From positions 2,914,001-2,978,000 of the forward strand of contig NZ_CP107918.1 of NCBI RefSeq assembly GCF_036014195.1: DNA of 64,000 nt. Reading direction: 5' to 3'. The notes beneath the pieces are model-generated. The model was given only the letters and a program-made list of their open reading frames with translations, was not told the origin of the DNA and searched no databases. Each line of letters begins with the position of its first letter. The first letter of the stretch is position 1. This stretch comes from Streptomyces sp. NBC_00442. Its GTDB lineage: Bacteria; Actinomycetota; Actinomycetes; Streptomycetales; Streptomycetaceae. The translations under genes were made by a program, and so were the position numbers. Shown piece by piece: positions 12,496 to 20,337 of this stretch.

Positions 12496-13515
12496 ATGGA
12501 GCACGTTCGCGACGTACGAGACCTGCCGAAGGCCCATCTGCACCTGCACTTCACCGGATCGATGCGGCCCGCCACCCTGCTGGAGCTCGCCGACAAGTAC
12601 GGCGTGCGGCTGCCCGACGCGCTGACCGGCGCGGAGCCGCCGAAGCTGCGGGCCACCGACGAGCGCGGCTGGTTCCGCTTCCAGCGCCTGTACGACACGG
12701 CCCGGTCGTGTCTGCGCGCCCCCGAGGACATCCAGCGCCTGGTGCGCGAGGCAGCCGAGGAGGACGTCAGGGACGGCTCCGGCTGGCTGGAGATCCAGGT
12801 CGACCCCACCTCGTACGCCCCGCTGCTCGGGGGGCTGATCCCGGCCCTGGAGATCATCCTGGACGCGGTCGACTCGGCCTCGCGCGAGACCGGGCTCGGG
12901 ATGCGCGTCGTGGTCGCGGCGAACCGCATGAAGCACCCCCTCGACGCGCGCACCCTGGCCCGCCTCGCGGTCCGCTACGCCGATCGCGGCGTGGTCGGTT
13001 TCGGCCTGTCCAACGACGAACGCCGGGGCATGGCAAGGGACTTCGACCGCGCCTTCGCGATCGCCCGCGAGGGCGGGCTCCTCGCGGCCCCGCACGGCGG
13101 CGAACTGTCCGGCCCCTCCTCCGTACGCGACTGCCTCGACGACCTGCACGCGCGGCGGGTCGGGCACGGGGTGCGGGCCGCGGAGGACCCCCGGCTGCTG
13201 CGTCGCCTCGCAGAGCGGGGCATCACCTGCGAGGTCTGCCCCGCCTCCAACGTCGCGCTCGGCGTCTACGAGAAGCCCGAGGACGTGCCGCTGCGGGTGC
13301 TGTACGACGCGGGGGTTCCGATGGCCCTGGGCGCGGACGACCCACTGCTCTTCGGCTCGCGCCTGGCCGCGCAGTACGAGATCGCCCGCCAGCACCACGG
13401 CTTCACCGACCCCGAGCTCGCCGAACTGGCCCGCCAGTCGATCCGCGGCTCGGCCGCACCCGGGGACACCCAGGAGAAGCTCTTGGCCGGGGTGGAGCAG
13501 TGGCTGTCGGCCTGA
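12496..13515 (+). CDS. add: Adenosine deaminase family protein
   Basis: A 339-residue metal-dependent purine deaminase, probably adenosine to inosine. The TIM-barrel metal motif LHLHFTG (H16, H18) is present, as are the substrate loops, HGGE for the canonical HAGE, RVGHGVR, and the metal Asp pair in ALGADDP. I chose ATG 12496 (MEHVRDVRDLPKAHLHLHF); GTG 12478 would add six residues. Canonical enzymes carry S/N-T-DDP where this has GADDP, so related ADA-like deaminases with other purine substrates remain possible. It lies alone after the aminotransferase terminator. Confidence 0.9.
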   Translation: MEHVRDVRDLPKAHLHLHFTGSMRPATLLELADKYGVRLPDALTGAEPPKLRATDERGWFRFQRLYDTARSCLRAPEDIQRLVREAAEEDVRDGSGWLEIQVDPTSYAPLLGGLIPALEIILDAVDSASRETGLGMRVVVAANRMKHPLDARTLARLAVRYADRGVVGFGLSNDERRGMARDFDRAFAIAREGGLLAAPHGGELSGPSSVRDCLDDLHARRVGHGVRAAEDPRLLRRLAERGITCEVCPASNVALGVYEKPEDVPLRVLYDAGVPMALGADDPLLFGSRLAAQYEIARQHHGFTDPELAELARQSIRGSAAPGDTQEKLLAGVEQWLSA

Positions 13516-13547
13516 GCCCGCCAAGCACGGAAGCGGCCCCATGAGGG

Positions 13548-13610
13548 GCGCGGGGAACTGCGCGAGCAGCCACGCACGGTCCGCAGCCGAAGGCGGGCGG
13601 GCGACGCCTC
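13548..13610. repeat. Dispersed streptomycete intergenic repeat
   Basis: The stretch GGGGCGCGGGGAACTGCGCG and its continuation through CCGCAGCC resembles short repeats that I recall in many Streptomyces intergenic regions. A related form starts GGGGCGCGGGGCCGTGACAT near 60994. No coding potential is seen. Confidence 0.45.
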
Positions 13611-13631
13611 CGGCTCGGCGCCCTGCCGAGG

Positions 13632-14267
13632 TCAGCCGACCCCGCGCAGCACCGTCCGCGCCACGCCCCGCGCAAACTCCTCCAGCCCCTGCGGCGGCAC
13701 CCCGCTCTCCGTCATGTCGTACGCGAACGCCCGCTGCGCGCACGCCCCGAGCAGCAGACACGCCGCCGCATACGTGTCCGCGTCCGCGTCGATCCGCCCC
13801 GCCCGCCGCTCCGCACGGAGATACGCGTCGACCCCCTCGATCGGCGCATGGGGCCCCGAACCGAGTTTCCGCAGCGCCTCGTCGTGGCGGCGCTTGAGCT
13901 GGGGGTCGGCGTACAGCGACGCCGCGATCGGGAAGCTCTCCGCGTAGAACAGCGCCGCCTGGCGCGCGATGTCGGTCAGGTTCTCCTCCACCGAGCGTTC
14001 GCCCGGCTCCGCGGTCAGCCGTTCGACCAGCGGTCCGAGCTGGGGCAGCCGCTCCTTCAGGACCGTCACGAAAAGGTCCTCCTTGCTCGCGAAGTGCTTG
14101 TAGAGCGCCGCCTCCGAACACCCCGCCGCCTTCGCGATCTCCTTCGTCGTGGCCCGCGCGAGCCCGATGGTGTGCATCAGCTGGTGCGCGGCGTCGACGA
14201 TGCGGACGCGAGCGGGCTGCGGCTGCGGCTGCGGCTGCGACTGCGACTGCGACTGCGACGACTGCAT
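13632..14267 (-). CDS. TetR-family transcriptional regulator with Gln-rich N-terminal repeat
   Basis: A 211-residue repressor-type protein. The N-terminus alternates Ser-Gln and Pro-Gln, coded by hexanucleotide repeats. The TetR helix-turn-helix follows at about residues 25-65 (ATTKEIAKAAGCSEAALYKHF). The C-terminal ligand domain is unspecific. It is divergent from the NAD(P)-binding gene at 14356. The 88-nt gap holds a partial dyad at 14317-14336, so it probably controls itself and that gene. The ligand is unknown. Confidence 0.88.
   Translation of the reverse strand: MQSSQSQSQSQPQPQPQPARVRIVDAAHQLMHTIGLARATTKEIAKAAGCSEAALYKHFASKEDLFVTVLKERLPQLGPLVERLTAEPGERSVEENLTDIARQAALFYAESFPIAASLYADPQLKRRHDEALRKLGSGPHAPIEGVDAYLRAERRAGRIDADADTYAAACLLLGACAQRAFAYDMTESGVPPQGLEEFARGVARTVLRGVG
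14215..14256 (-). repeat. Hexanucleotide tandem repeat inside the TetR gene
   Basis: Four GGCTGC units are followed by three GACTGC units (plus-strand reading). They encode the Gln-Pro/Gln-Ser run at the N-terminus. Changes in copy number would keep the frame and only alter tail length. Confidence 0.9.
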
Positions 14268-14316
14268 GGACGCTCCAACGAGGCTTGACGCAAGGGCGGG
14301 TACCTCCCCACTCTAG

Positions 14317-14336
14317 GGGTGAGTGAATACTTACCC
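14317..14336. promoter_or_regulatory. Candidate TetR operator between divergent genes
   Basis: GGGTGAGTGAATACTTACCC is an imperfect dyad (seven of ten positions symmetric). It ends 20 nt before the downstream ATG and lies in the divergent promoter gap, the usual place for a local TetR operator. Confidence 0.5.
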
Positions 14337-14355
14337 ACCCCAGGAGGGTGAAGCG

Positions 14356-14988
14356 ATGAGGCTCACGGTCTTCGGTGCCACCGGCGGCATCGGCCAGGAA
14401 ATCGTCAAGCAGGCCCTGGTCTCGGGCCACGAGGTCACGGCGGTGGTGCGCGACCCGGCCCGGTTCGCCGTGACCGGTCCGGGCCTCGACGTCGTACGGG
14501 CCGACCTCACCTCCCCCGAACCCCTGCGCGCGGCGGTCGCCGGGCGGGACGCGGTGCTGTCCGGCCTGGGCGCCCGCAAGCGTTCGGACGCGGGAATCAC
14601 GACCCCCCTCACCCGGGCGGTACTGGCCGCGATGGAGGCCGAGGGGGCGCGGCGCATCGTCGTCGTGAGCGCGGCACCGGTCGGACCCGAGGCCCCCGGC
14701 GACGGGCTGCTCGACCGCGGCATGCGGTCCATGATCGGCACGATCCTGAAGGACGTGTACGTCGATCTGCGGGCGATGGAGGCCGCGTTGGCGGCCAGCG
14801 CCACGGACTGGACGTCCGTACGTCCGCCCAAACTCACCGACAAGCCGCTCACCGGCGTGTACCGCCGCGTCGTCGGCGGCAACCCCACGGCCGGGCGGAC
14901 CATCGCCCGCGCGGACGTGGCGCACGCCATGCTGGGGTGTGTCGAGGACCCCTCGACGGTCAAGCAGGGCGTGGGGGTGGCCTACTGA
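14356..14988 (+). CDS. NAD(P)-binding Rossmann protein (NmrA/SDR atypical type)
   Basis: A 210-residue atypical short-chain dehydrogenase with the dinucleotide motif VFGATGGIGQEIV at the N-terminus. Starts at ATG 14356 after AGGAGGGTGAAGCG. The body resembles the BVR-B/NAD(P)H-binding group: VVRDPARFAV, DVVRADLTSPEPL, VVVSAAPVG and DWTSVRPPKLTDKPLTG. It lacks a canonical YxxxK. It is divergent from a TetR gene, which probably represses it. The substrate is unknown; stress-linked NADPH reductases are the nearest theme. Confidence 0.85.
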   Translation: MRLTVFGATGGIGQEIVKQALVSGHEVTAVVRDPARFAVTGPGLDVVRADLTSPEPLRAAVAGRDAVLSGLGARKRSDAGITTPLTRAVLAAMEAEGARRIVVVSAAPVGPEAPGDGLLDRGMRSMIGTILKDVYVDLRAMEAALAASATDWTSVRPPKLTDKPLTGVYRRVVGGNPTAGRTIARADVAHAMLGCVEDPSTVKQGVGVAY

Positions 14989-15040
14989 GGGCGGAAGCCG
15001 CCGAGGAGTCGAAGGGGGCGGCGGGGCGGGGAGGCCCCGG

Positions 15041-15086
15041 GCCGGGTCGAAAGGGAGCGTCACGGGGCGCTTCCCTTCGACCCGGC
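15041..15086. terminator. Bidirectional terminator between convergent genes
   Basis: GCCGGGTCGAAAGGGAGCG and CGCTTCCCTTCGACCCGGC pair at 17 of 19 positions around an 8-nt loop. The hairpin lies between the convergent NAD(P)-binding gene and murB. Confidence 0.75.
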
Positions 15087-15125
15087 TCGGTTCGGGCCGG
15101 GTCGGTTCTCCCCGGCTCGGCTCCG

Positions 15126-16181
15126 CTACAGCTCCACGCCCACGCCCACCGGCTCGTTCACCAGCGTCACCCCGAAAGCCCGCTCCACCCCCGCGACGAC
15201 CTCGCGGGCGAGCGCCAGCAGGTCTTCGGTGGTGGCGCCGCCGCGGTTCGTCAGCGCGAGGGTGTGCTTGGTGGAGATGCGGGCGGGACCGGTGCCGTAC
15301 CCCTTGGTGAACCCCGCCTTGTCGATCAGCCAGGCCGCCGAGGTCTTCGTACGGTCGGTGCCCGCGGGCCACGCCGGGGGTGTCACGTCCGCGCCGAGCC
15401 GCTCCCGCGCGCGGGCGAGGAAGGCGTCGTACGCCTCGTTGGGGAGGATCGGGTTGGTGAAGAACGAGCCGGCCGACCAGGTGTCGTGGTCCTCGGGGTC
15501 GAGCACCATGCCCTTGCCTGCGCGCAGCTTGAGGACGGTCTCGCGGGCGGTGGCGGCGGGCACGCGGTCGCCGGGCTCGACGCCCAGGGTGCGGGCGGTC
15601 TCGGCGTACTTGACCGGCGCGGACAGCCCGTCCGCGTCCTCAAGCTCGAAGACGACGCGCAGCACGACGTAGCGGTCGGGATGCTGCTTGAAGCGGCTGT
15701 GCCGGTACGAGAAGTCGCACGCGGCGTTGGTCAGCGTGACGGTGGCGCGGTCGAGGCGGTCGTAGGCGACGACGTGGGTGATGGTGCTGGAGACTTCCTG
15801 GCCGTACGCCCCCACGTTCTGGATCGGGGTCGCGCCGGCCGAGCCGGGGATGCCGGCGAGGCACTCGATGCCGGCGAGCCCGGCCTCGACGCTGCGGGCC
15901 ACGGCGTCGCTCCACCCTTCGCCGGCGGCGAGTTCGAGCCGGGTGCCGTCGAGGTGGAAGCCGCGGGTCGCGATGCGCAGGGCGGTGCCGGCGAAGCCCT
16001 TGTCCCCGATGAGCAGGTTGCTGCCGCCACCGATGACCAGCAGCGGGGTGCCGCTGTCGTCGGCCTCGCGGACGGCGGCGACGACCTCGTCGTCGGTGGT
16101 CGCGGTGACCAGGCGGTCCGCCGGGCCGCCGAGGCGGAGGGTGGTCAGGGGGGCGAGGGGGGCGTCGTGAAGTTCCTGCAC
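15126..16181 (-). CDS. murB: UDP-N-acetylenolpyruvoylglucosamine reductase
   Basis: MurB reduces UDP-GlcNAc-enolpyruvate to UDP-MurNAc with NADPH and FAD in peptidoglycan synthesis. The protein has 351 residues from GTG 16181 (VQELHDAPLAPLTTLRLGG); the longer open frame is not supported. The FAD-binding segment VIGGGSNLLIGDKGF, the GIPGSAGATPIQNVGAYGQE loop, the catalytic Ser in SAGSFFTNP and the Glu in VNEPVGV are present. It is a monocistronic gene, as in other streptomycetes. Confidence 0.96.
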   Translation of the reverse strand: MQELHDAPLAPLTTLRLGGPADRLVTATTDDEVVAAVREADDSGTPLLVIGGGSNLLIGDKGFAGTALRIATRGFHLDGTRLELAAGEGWSDAVARSVEAGLAGIECLAGIPGSAGATPIQNVGAYGQEVSSTITHVVAYDRLDRATVTLTNAACDFSYRHSRFKQHPDRYVVLRVVFELEDADGLSAPVKYAETARTLGVEPGDRVPAATARETVLKLRAGKGMVLDPEDHDTWSAGSFFTNPILPNEAYDAFLARARERLGADVTPPAWPAGTDRTKTSAAWLIDKAGFTKGYGTGPARISTKHTLALTNRGGATTEDLLALAREVVAGVERAFGVTLVNEPVGVGVEL

Positions 16182-16345
16182 GGGGTCCAGCGTACGGGTG
16201 CGGATGGGAGGGGTGCGCCGCCCTGCGGTCGGCCGTGCGGGCAGATGCGGTGGGCCGGGGCGTGGCATCACCGGCATGTTGCGCATTCCCCGGGGGTGGG
16301 GGTGTGGACACGGCGGGGTCACCTCCTCATACGTCGCGCCGTGCG

Positions 16346-16390
16346 GCCCCGCCCCAAGGAGCCCGGAACCGGCGCTCCTCCTTGCGGGGC
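16346..16390 (-). terminator. Probable terminator after the MFS gene
   Basis: GCCCCGC and GCGGGGC pair at the base of a stem with inner AAGG/CCTT pairing and bulges. It lies 66 nt after the MFS stop. The rest of 16182-16455 shows nothing coding. Confidence 0.5.
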
Positions 16391-16455
16391 ACCCCGCCAC
16401 GTCCCCACCCGACCGGACCGCGCCCGTCCGTCGTGGACGGCCGCGGTCCGAGCCC

Positions 16456-17916
16456 TCAGCCCACCAGCTCCCGCTCCGCCTCGAACACCGCACCCTCGGC
16501 GCGCCGCCCCGCGGAAACGCGAGGAAGCAGTGCCGCGGCCACCGCCGCCGCGCCCACCGCCCCCGCGCCCACCCACAGCGCCGGGCCCAGGCCGTCGACG
16601 AAGGCCTGCGCCGATCCGTAGCCGCCCTGCGCGGAGAAGACCGAGGCGAGTACGGCGACGCCGAGCGCGCCGCCGACCTCCCGGAGCGCGTTGTTCGCGC
16701 CCGAGGCGATGCCCTGTTCGGAGGGCCGCACGCTCGACATCACGAGGTTCGCCGCCGGCGCGAAGTACAGGCCCATGCCGACCCCGCTGATGATCAGCGC
16801 GGGCAGCTGCTCCGCGTACGACATCTCCGGCGAGACGATCACGGCGAACCAGGCAAGTCCCGCGGCCTGGAGCGCGAGGCCCGCCGCCACGACCGGCCGT
16901 CCGCCGATCCTGTCGGACAGGTAGCCCGCGATCGGCGCGGCGATCATCGGCATGCCCGTCCACGGCAGCATGCGCAGACCCGCCTCGGTGGGCGAGTAAC
17001 CGATGACGTTCTGCAGGAACTGGCTGAGCAGGAAGATCGAGCCGAACATGCCGACGAACATCAGCAGGCTCGCCGCGTTGATCGCGGAGAACGCCCGGCT
17101 GCGGAACAGCCGCATCGGCAGCATCGGGTTCGCGGCCCGCGTGCCGTGCACCACGAAGCCGGCCAGCAGGACGGCGCCGAGTATCAGCCCGGTGAGTACG
17201 GTCGCGCTCGTCCAGCCGTCCGGGTTGCCGCGGATCAGCGCGTACACGATCCCGAAGAGGCCGCCGCTGGCGAGCAGCGTGCCGAGGATGTCCAGCGGAG
17301 CGCCCGTGCCGTGCGACTCGTTCAGGCGCAGCCGGGCCAGCGGCAGGACGATCAGGCCGAGCGGAACGTTCAGCCAGAAGATCCACTGCCAGGACGCGTG
17401 TTCCGTCAGGCTGCCGCCGATCAGCGGGCCGGATGCGACGGCCAGGCCGTTCACCGCGCCCCAGATCCCGTACATCAGGCCGCGTTTGGCGGCGGGCACG
17501 GCCGCGGTCAGCAGCGTGAGGGTGAGCGGCATCATGATCGCGGCGCCGACGCCCTGGATCGCGCGGGCCGCGATCAGCCCGTCGATCCCGGACGAGAGCG
17601 CCGCGCCCGCCGAGGCGCCGGTGAAGATCGTCAGTCCGGTGATGAACAGCCGCCTGCGCCCGAACCGGTCGCCGAGCGCCGCCCCGAACATCAGCAGCAC
17701 CGCGAAGGTGAGGGTGTACGCGCTCACCGTCCATTCGAGGTCGTCGAGGGCTCCCCCGAGGTCGTCGCGGATCGAGGGCAGCGCGGTGGTGACCACCAGG
17801 TTGTCGAGCGCCGCCATGAACCCCGCGACGCTGGTGACGGCCAGCGCCCAGCCCGCGCCCCAGCGTTGTCCACCCCGCTGTTTCGGCTGCTCGCGGTTCT
17901 GTGGGTGCTTCGGCAT
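16456..17916 (-). CDS. MFS drug efflux transporter (DHA2/EmrB-QacA type)
   Basis: A 486-residue, 14-helix drug:proton antiporter by family. Motif A appears as GDRFGRRRLF after helix 2, the N-terminus holds the D-N-T-like ALDNLVVTTALPSI of the DHA2 group, and motif C-like GPLIGGSL follows in helix 5. The start MPKHPQNREQ at 17916 follows AAGGGGGAAACG. It lies 87 nt after a TetR gene on the same strand. An operator copy (17945-17966) stands just before it, so it is presumably repressed by that TetR and induced by a transported drug. The substrate is unknown. Confidence 0.92.
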   Translation of the reverse strand: MPKHPQNREQPKQRGGQRWGAGWALAVTSVAGFMAALDNLVVTTALPSIRDDLGGALDDLEWTVSAYTLTFAVLLMFGAALGDRFGRRRLFITGLTIFTGASAGAALSSGIDGLIAARAIQGVGAAIMMPLTLTLLTAAVPAAKRGLMYGIWGAVNGLAVASGPLIGGSLTEHASWQWIFWLNVPLGLIVLPLARLRLNESHGTGAPLDILGTLLASGGLFGIVYALIRGNPDGWTSATVLTGLILGAVLLAGFVVHGTRAANPMLPMRLFRSRAFSAINAASLLMFVGMFGSIFLLSQFLQNVIGYSPTEAGLRMLPWTGMPMIAAPIAGYLSDRIGGRPVVAAGLALQAAGLAWFAVIVSPEMSYAEQLPALIISGVGMGLYFAPAANLVMSSVRPSEQGIASGANNALREVGGALGVAVLASVFSAQGGYGSAQAFVDGLGPALWVGAGAVGAAAVAAALLPRVSAGRRAEGAVFEAERELVG

Positions 17917-17944
17917 CGTTTCCCCCTTGACGTGCATCTTTGGA

Positions 17945-17966
17945 TTAGTTATTGATCACTAACTTT
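17945..17966 (-). promoter_or_regulatory. TetR operator copy before the MFS gene
   Basis: On the minus strand AAGTTAGTGATCAATAACTA repeats the pattern of the site at 18572-18595 (AAGTTAGT-N8-ACTAA). It lies 29 nt before the MFS start. Confidence 0.7.
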
Positions 17967-18003
17967 TTGGGGCGACCGTCGGCCCCGACGGCGGCCCCCG
18001 CGG

Positions 18004-18564
18004 CTACCCGCCGCACATCCCCTGCAGGCCGCTGAGCCCCTTCCACATCCGGTCCTCGGGCGGGAACCCCAGTGCCACCAGGGTGTTGATGAGCATCCCG
18101 CAGGCCAGGAACGTCGTCGCTCCGGCCGCGTCCGCTCCCAGCGCCAGCAGGATCGTGTCGTAGAGCTCCGTCCACCCGGCCCGCGCCGCCTTGCCGAACT
18201 CGTGGTCGCCGGCCGCCTCCGCGGCGGCCGCGGTCACATAGATCTGCATCTGGAGGAGCAGCTTGTCGCGGTCCTCGGTGATCAGCCTCTGATAGGCGCT
18301 GCCCATCGCCCCCAGGGCCTCCTCGCCCTGAAGGCCCTCGGCCGCGTCCCGGAAGACCGCGACGATCTCGTCGATGCACCGGCCCGACGCCGCGAGGAAG
18401 ATGGCCTGCTTGTTGGGGAAGAGGCGGAAGAGGTACGGCTGCGAGACGCCCACGCGCTTGGCGATCACCTCGGTGGAGGTGCCGTGATAGCCGTTGCGCG
18501 CGAATTCGACCATCGCCGCACGGACGACGCTCTCGCGCCGCTCTTCTGCGCTCATCCTGACCAT
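18004..18564 (-). CDS. TetR-family repressor of the adjacent MFS efflux gene
   Basis: A 186-residue regulator. The helix-turn-helix is at about residues 27-50 (TSTEVIAKRVGVSQPYLFRLF), followed by an all-helical ligand domain. An ATG at 18552 (MSAEERRESV) is an alternative start. Two near-identical operators flank the gene, one overlapping its own promoter region (18572-18595) and one before the MFS gene (17945-17966). The simple reading is a drug-responsive repressor controlling itself and the pump. Confidence 0.9.
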   Translation of the reverse strand: MVRMSAEERRESVVRAAMVEFARNGYHGTSTEVIAKRVGVSQPYLFRLFPNKQAIFLAASGRCIDEIVAVFRDAAEGLQGEEALGAMGSAYQRLITEDRDKLLLQMQIYVTAAAAEAAGDHEFGKAARAGWTELYDTILLALGADAAGATTFLACGMLINTLVALGFPPEDRMWKGLSGLQGMCGG

Positions 18565-18571
18565 GGACAGT

Positions 18572-18595
18572 AAGTTAGTGGCTGATAACTAACTT
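18572..18595 (-). promoter_or_regulatory. TetR operator upstream of the tetR gene
   Basis: AAGTTAGT and ACTAACTT are perfect 8-bp inverted arms with an 8-nt centre, eight bases upstream of the regulator's start. The half-site recurs before the MFS gene. Confidence 0.75.
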
Positions 18596-18649
18596 GGTCA
18601 AGGGGGGACGCGCGGGACCCCGGGGCGCGGCCCCGGAGTCCCGTGGCCG

Positions 18650-19084
18650 TCAGGCCAGGCGCACGACCGCCCGGGACATCCCGAGCACCTTCTGGCCGGC
18701 GCTCGTCGCGGTGAGGTCCACGCGGACCGTGCGGGCGTCGTCGTCGAGCTTCGCCGCCACCTTCGCGGTGACCTCGATCAGGGCGCCGGTGTCGTCGTTG
18801 GGGACCACGACCGGCTTGGTGAAGCGGACGCCGTACTCGGTGACCGCACCCGGGTCGCCGGCCCAGTCGGTGACCACGCGGACCGCCTCGGCCATGGTGA
18901 ACATGCCGTGCGCGATGACGTCGGGCAGCCCGACCTCCTTCGCGAACTTCTCGTTCCAGTGGATCGGGTTGAAGTCGCCGGACGCGCCCGCGTACCGCAC
19001 GAGCATGGCGCGGGTCACGGGGAAGGACGCCGCCGGCAGCTCGGTGCCGGGCTCGACGTCCTCGTAACGGATCTTCGCGGTCAT
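18650..19084 (-). CDS. MaoC-like hydratase (HadB type)
   Basis: A 144-residue hot-dog protein of the (R)-specific enoyl-CoA/ACP hydratase family. The hydratase motif is complete: YAGASGDFNPIHWNEKFA, with catalytic Asp and His. HGMFTMAEAV follows. Its partner gene ends one base upstream. Such pairs (HadA/HadB type) form a heterodimer in which this subunit is catalytic. A role in fatty-acid or polyketide chain dehydration is known for mycobacterial relatives and only inferred here. Confidence 0.9.
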   Translation of the reverse strand: MTAKIRYEDVEPGTELPAASFPVTRAMLVRYAGASGDFNPIHWNEKFAKEVGLPDVIAHGMFTMAEAVRVVTDWAGDPGAVTEYGVRFTKPVVVPNDDTGALIEVTAKVAAKLDDDARTVRVDLTATSAGQKVLGMSRAVVRLA

Positions 19085-19085
19085 C

Positions 19086-19538
19086 TCAGGCCCCCTCGGC
19101 CGCTCGGGACACCAGCTTGGTCCAGGCGGTCACGACGTGTTCGCCCGCCTCGTCGTGGACCTCGCCCCTGATGTCCAGGATGTCGTTGCCCGCAAGGGAC
19201 TTGATCGCCTCGATGGTCGAGGTGACGGTCAGCCGGTCGCCCGCGCGGACGGGACGGCTGTACGCGAACTTCTGGTCGCCGTGCACCACCCGGCTGTAGT
19301 CGAGGCCCAGCTGCGGGTCCTGGATGACCTGGCCGGCCGCGCCGAACGTGATGGCGAACACAAAGGTGGGCGGCGCGATCACATCGGTGTGCCCCAGGGC
19401 CTTGGCCGCCTCCGGGTCGGTGTAGGCCGGATTCTCGTCCCCGACCGCCACGGCGAACTCGCGGATCTTCTCGCGGCCGACCTCGTACGGGGCAGTGGGC
19501 GGGTAGGTCCGCCCCACGAAGGACTGGTCGAGCGCCAT
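19086..19538 (-). CDS. MaoC-like hydratase partner subunit (HadA type, UPF0336)
   Basis: A 150-residue hot-dog protein whose sequence matches the N-terminal MaoC group: MALDQSFVGRTYPPTAPYEV, VAVGDENPAYTD, APPTFVFAITFGA. The hydratase motif is degenerate, with Tyr where the catalytic His should be (NPAY for NPIH). It is probably the substrate-tunnel subunit of a heterodimer with the next gene. Start ATG 19538 has AGGAGG upstream. The two genes are separated by a single base, indicating tight coupling. Confidence 0.9.
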   Translation of the reverse strand: MALDQSFVGRTYPPTAPYEVGREKIREFAVAVGDENPAYTDPEAAKALGHTDVIAPPTFVFAITFGAAGQVIQDPQLGLDYSRVVHGDQKFAYSRPVRAGDRLTVTSTIEAIKSLAGNDILDIRGEVHDEAGEHVVTAWTKLVSRAAEGA

Positions 19539-19600
19539 CGGCTGGCTACCTCCTGTTGATCAGGAATGAAGGGTGCATCAGGGATGAACGGTGCAACGCC

Positions 19601-19635
19601 GAGAGGCCGCTCCCCGGTGTGGGGAACGGCCTCTC
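19601..19635 (-). terminator. Terminator after rpmG
   Basis: GAGAGGCCGCTCCCC and GGGGAACGGCCTCTC pair with one mismatch around a 5-nt loop, 28 nt after the rpmG stop. Confidence 0.8.
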
Positions 19636-19663
19636 GAACGAGCCTGAGTGCCAGACGCCGTGG

Positions 19664-19828
19664 TTAGCGGGTCTCGCGGTGCGCAGTGTGCGAGTTGCAG
19701 CGCGGGCAGTGCTTCTTCATCTCCAGTCGGTCCGGGTTGTTACGCCGGTTCTTCTTGGTGATGTAGTTCCGCTCCTTGCACTCCACGCAGGCCAGCGTGA
19801 TCTTCGGGCGGACGTCGGTGGCAGCCAC
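19664..19828 (-). CDS. rpmG: 50S ribosomal protein L33, zinc-ribbon form
   Basis: A 54-residue L33 from GTG 19828 ([17 protein letters not shown]), with AAGGAGC upstream. The zinc ribbon is complete: C14 and C17 in CVEC, C41 and C44 in CPRC. It is the Cys-containing paralogue type. Streptomycetes often also have a Cys-free, zinc-regulated copy elsewhere. It lies 89 nt downstream of tRNA-Met on the same strand and may be cotranscribed with the tRNAs. Confidence 0.96.
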
Positions 19829-19916
19829 GTGAGTGCTCCTTGACGGACGGGTTGACGGATGAACGCATAAAAGAGTAGCCGATCGAAGGACCGACCCCAC
19901 AATCGGCTACTGTGTG

Positions 19917-19989
19917 TAGCGGTGACCGGACTTGAACCGGTGACACAGCGATTATGAGCCGCTTGCTCTACCGACTGAGCTACACCGCT
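19917..19989 (-). tRNA. tRNA-Met, elongator (anticodon CAU)
   Basis: The acceptor AGCGGUG/CACCGCU with discriminator A, D stem GCUC/GAGC, anticodon loop CUCAUAA and T arm CCGG-UUCAAGU-CCGG form a standard 73-nt cloverleaf. The A-U first pair and the lack of a GGG/CCC anticodon stem argue for the elongator. Confidence 0.96.
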
Positions 19990-20001
19990 TTGATACGGAG
20001 T

Positions 20002-20021
20002 CCCTCACCCGAAGGTGAGGG
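20002..20021 (-). other. Inter-tRNA hairpin
   Basis: CCCTCACC and GGTGAGGG pair perfectly around a tetraloop between tRNA-Thr and tRNA-Met. It is a likely processing site of the precursor. Confidence 0.6.
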
Positions 20022-20033
20022 CTTCCGCACCAG

Positions 20034-20106
20034 AGCCCCAATACGGAATCGAACCGTAGACCTTCTCCTTACCATGGAGACGCTCTACCGACTGAGCTAT
20101 TGGGGC
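20034..20106 (-). tRNA. tRNA-Thr (anticodon GGU)
   Basis: The acceptor GCCCCAA/UUGGGGC, D arm GCUC/GAGC, anticodon arm UCUCC-AUGGUAA-GGAGA and T arm UACGG-UUCGAUU-CCGUA form a 73-nt cloverleaf with discriminator U and no encoded CCA. It is first of the tRNA-Thr, tRNA-Met, rpmG series. Confidence 0.96.
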
Positions 20107-20117
20107 GAGCGAGGAAG

Positions 20118-20147
20118 ACATTACACGCACTCTCGCCGATCGCCCAA
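20118..20147 (-). promoter_or_regulatory. Probable sigma-70 type promoter for tRNA-Thr/tRNA-Met/rpmG
   Basis: On the minus strand TTGGGC (20147-20142) and TAATGT (20123-20118) are separated by 18 nt. The implied start is only a few bases before the tRNA-Thr 5' end. The rest of 20107-20337 shows no gene. Confidence 0.6.
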
Positions 20148-20337
20148 ATCCGTTTCGTGCCGCCCTCGGACGCCCCTCTCGGGACGCCGTCCCACCGGTC
20201 CCGTAGGCCACTCAGGGCCACACCGGTACGACTATTCCGCTCCTCCTCGATGCGCGCCGCGGCCGCCCCTAGGCTCGCCTCACGCTGCGTGATCATGCCC
20301 GCCCGAGCCCGATCACCCGAGCCCGATCAGGAGCGCG

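Noticed and set aside
12391..15372. Long minus-strand frame across adenosine deaminase, TetR and murB
   Set aside because: It crosses a perfect terminator and several real genes in other frames and shows no family pattern.
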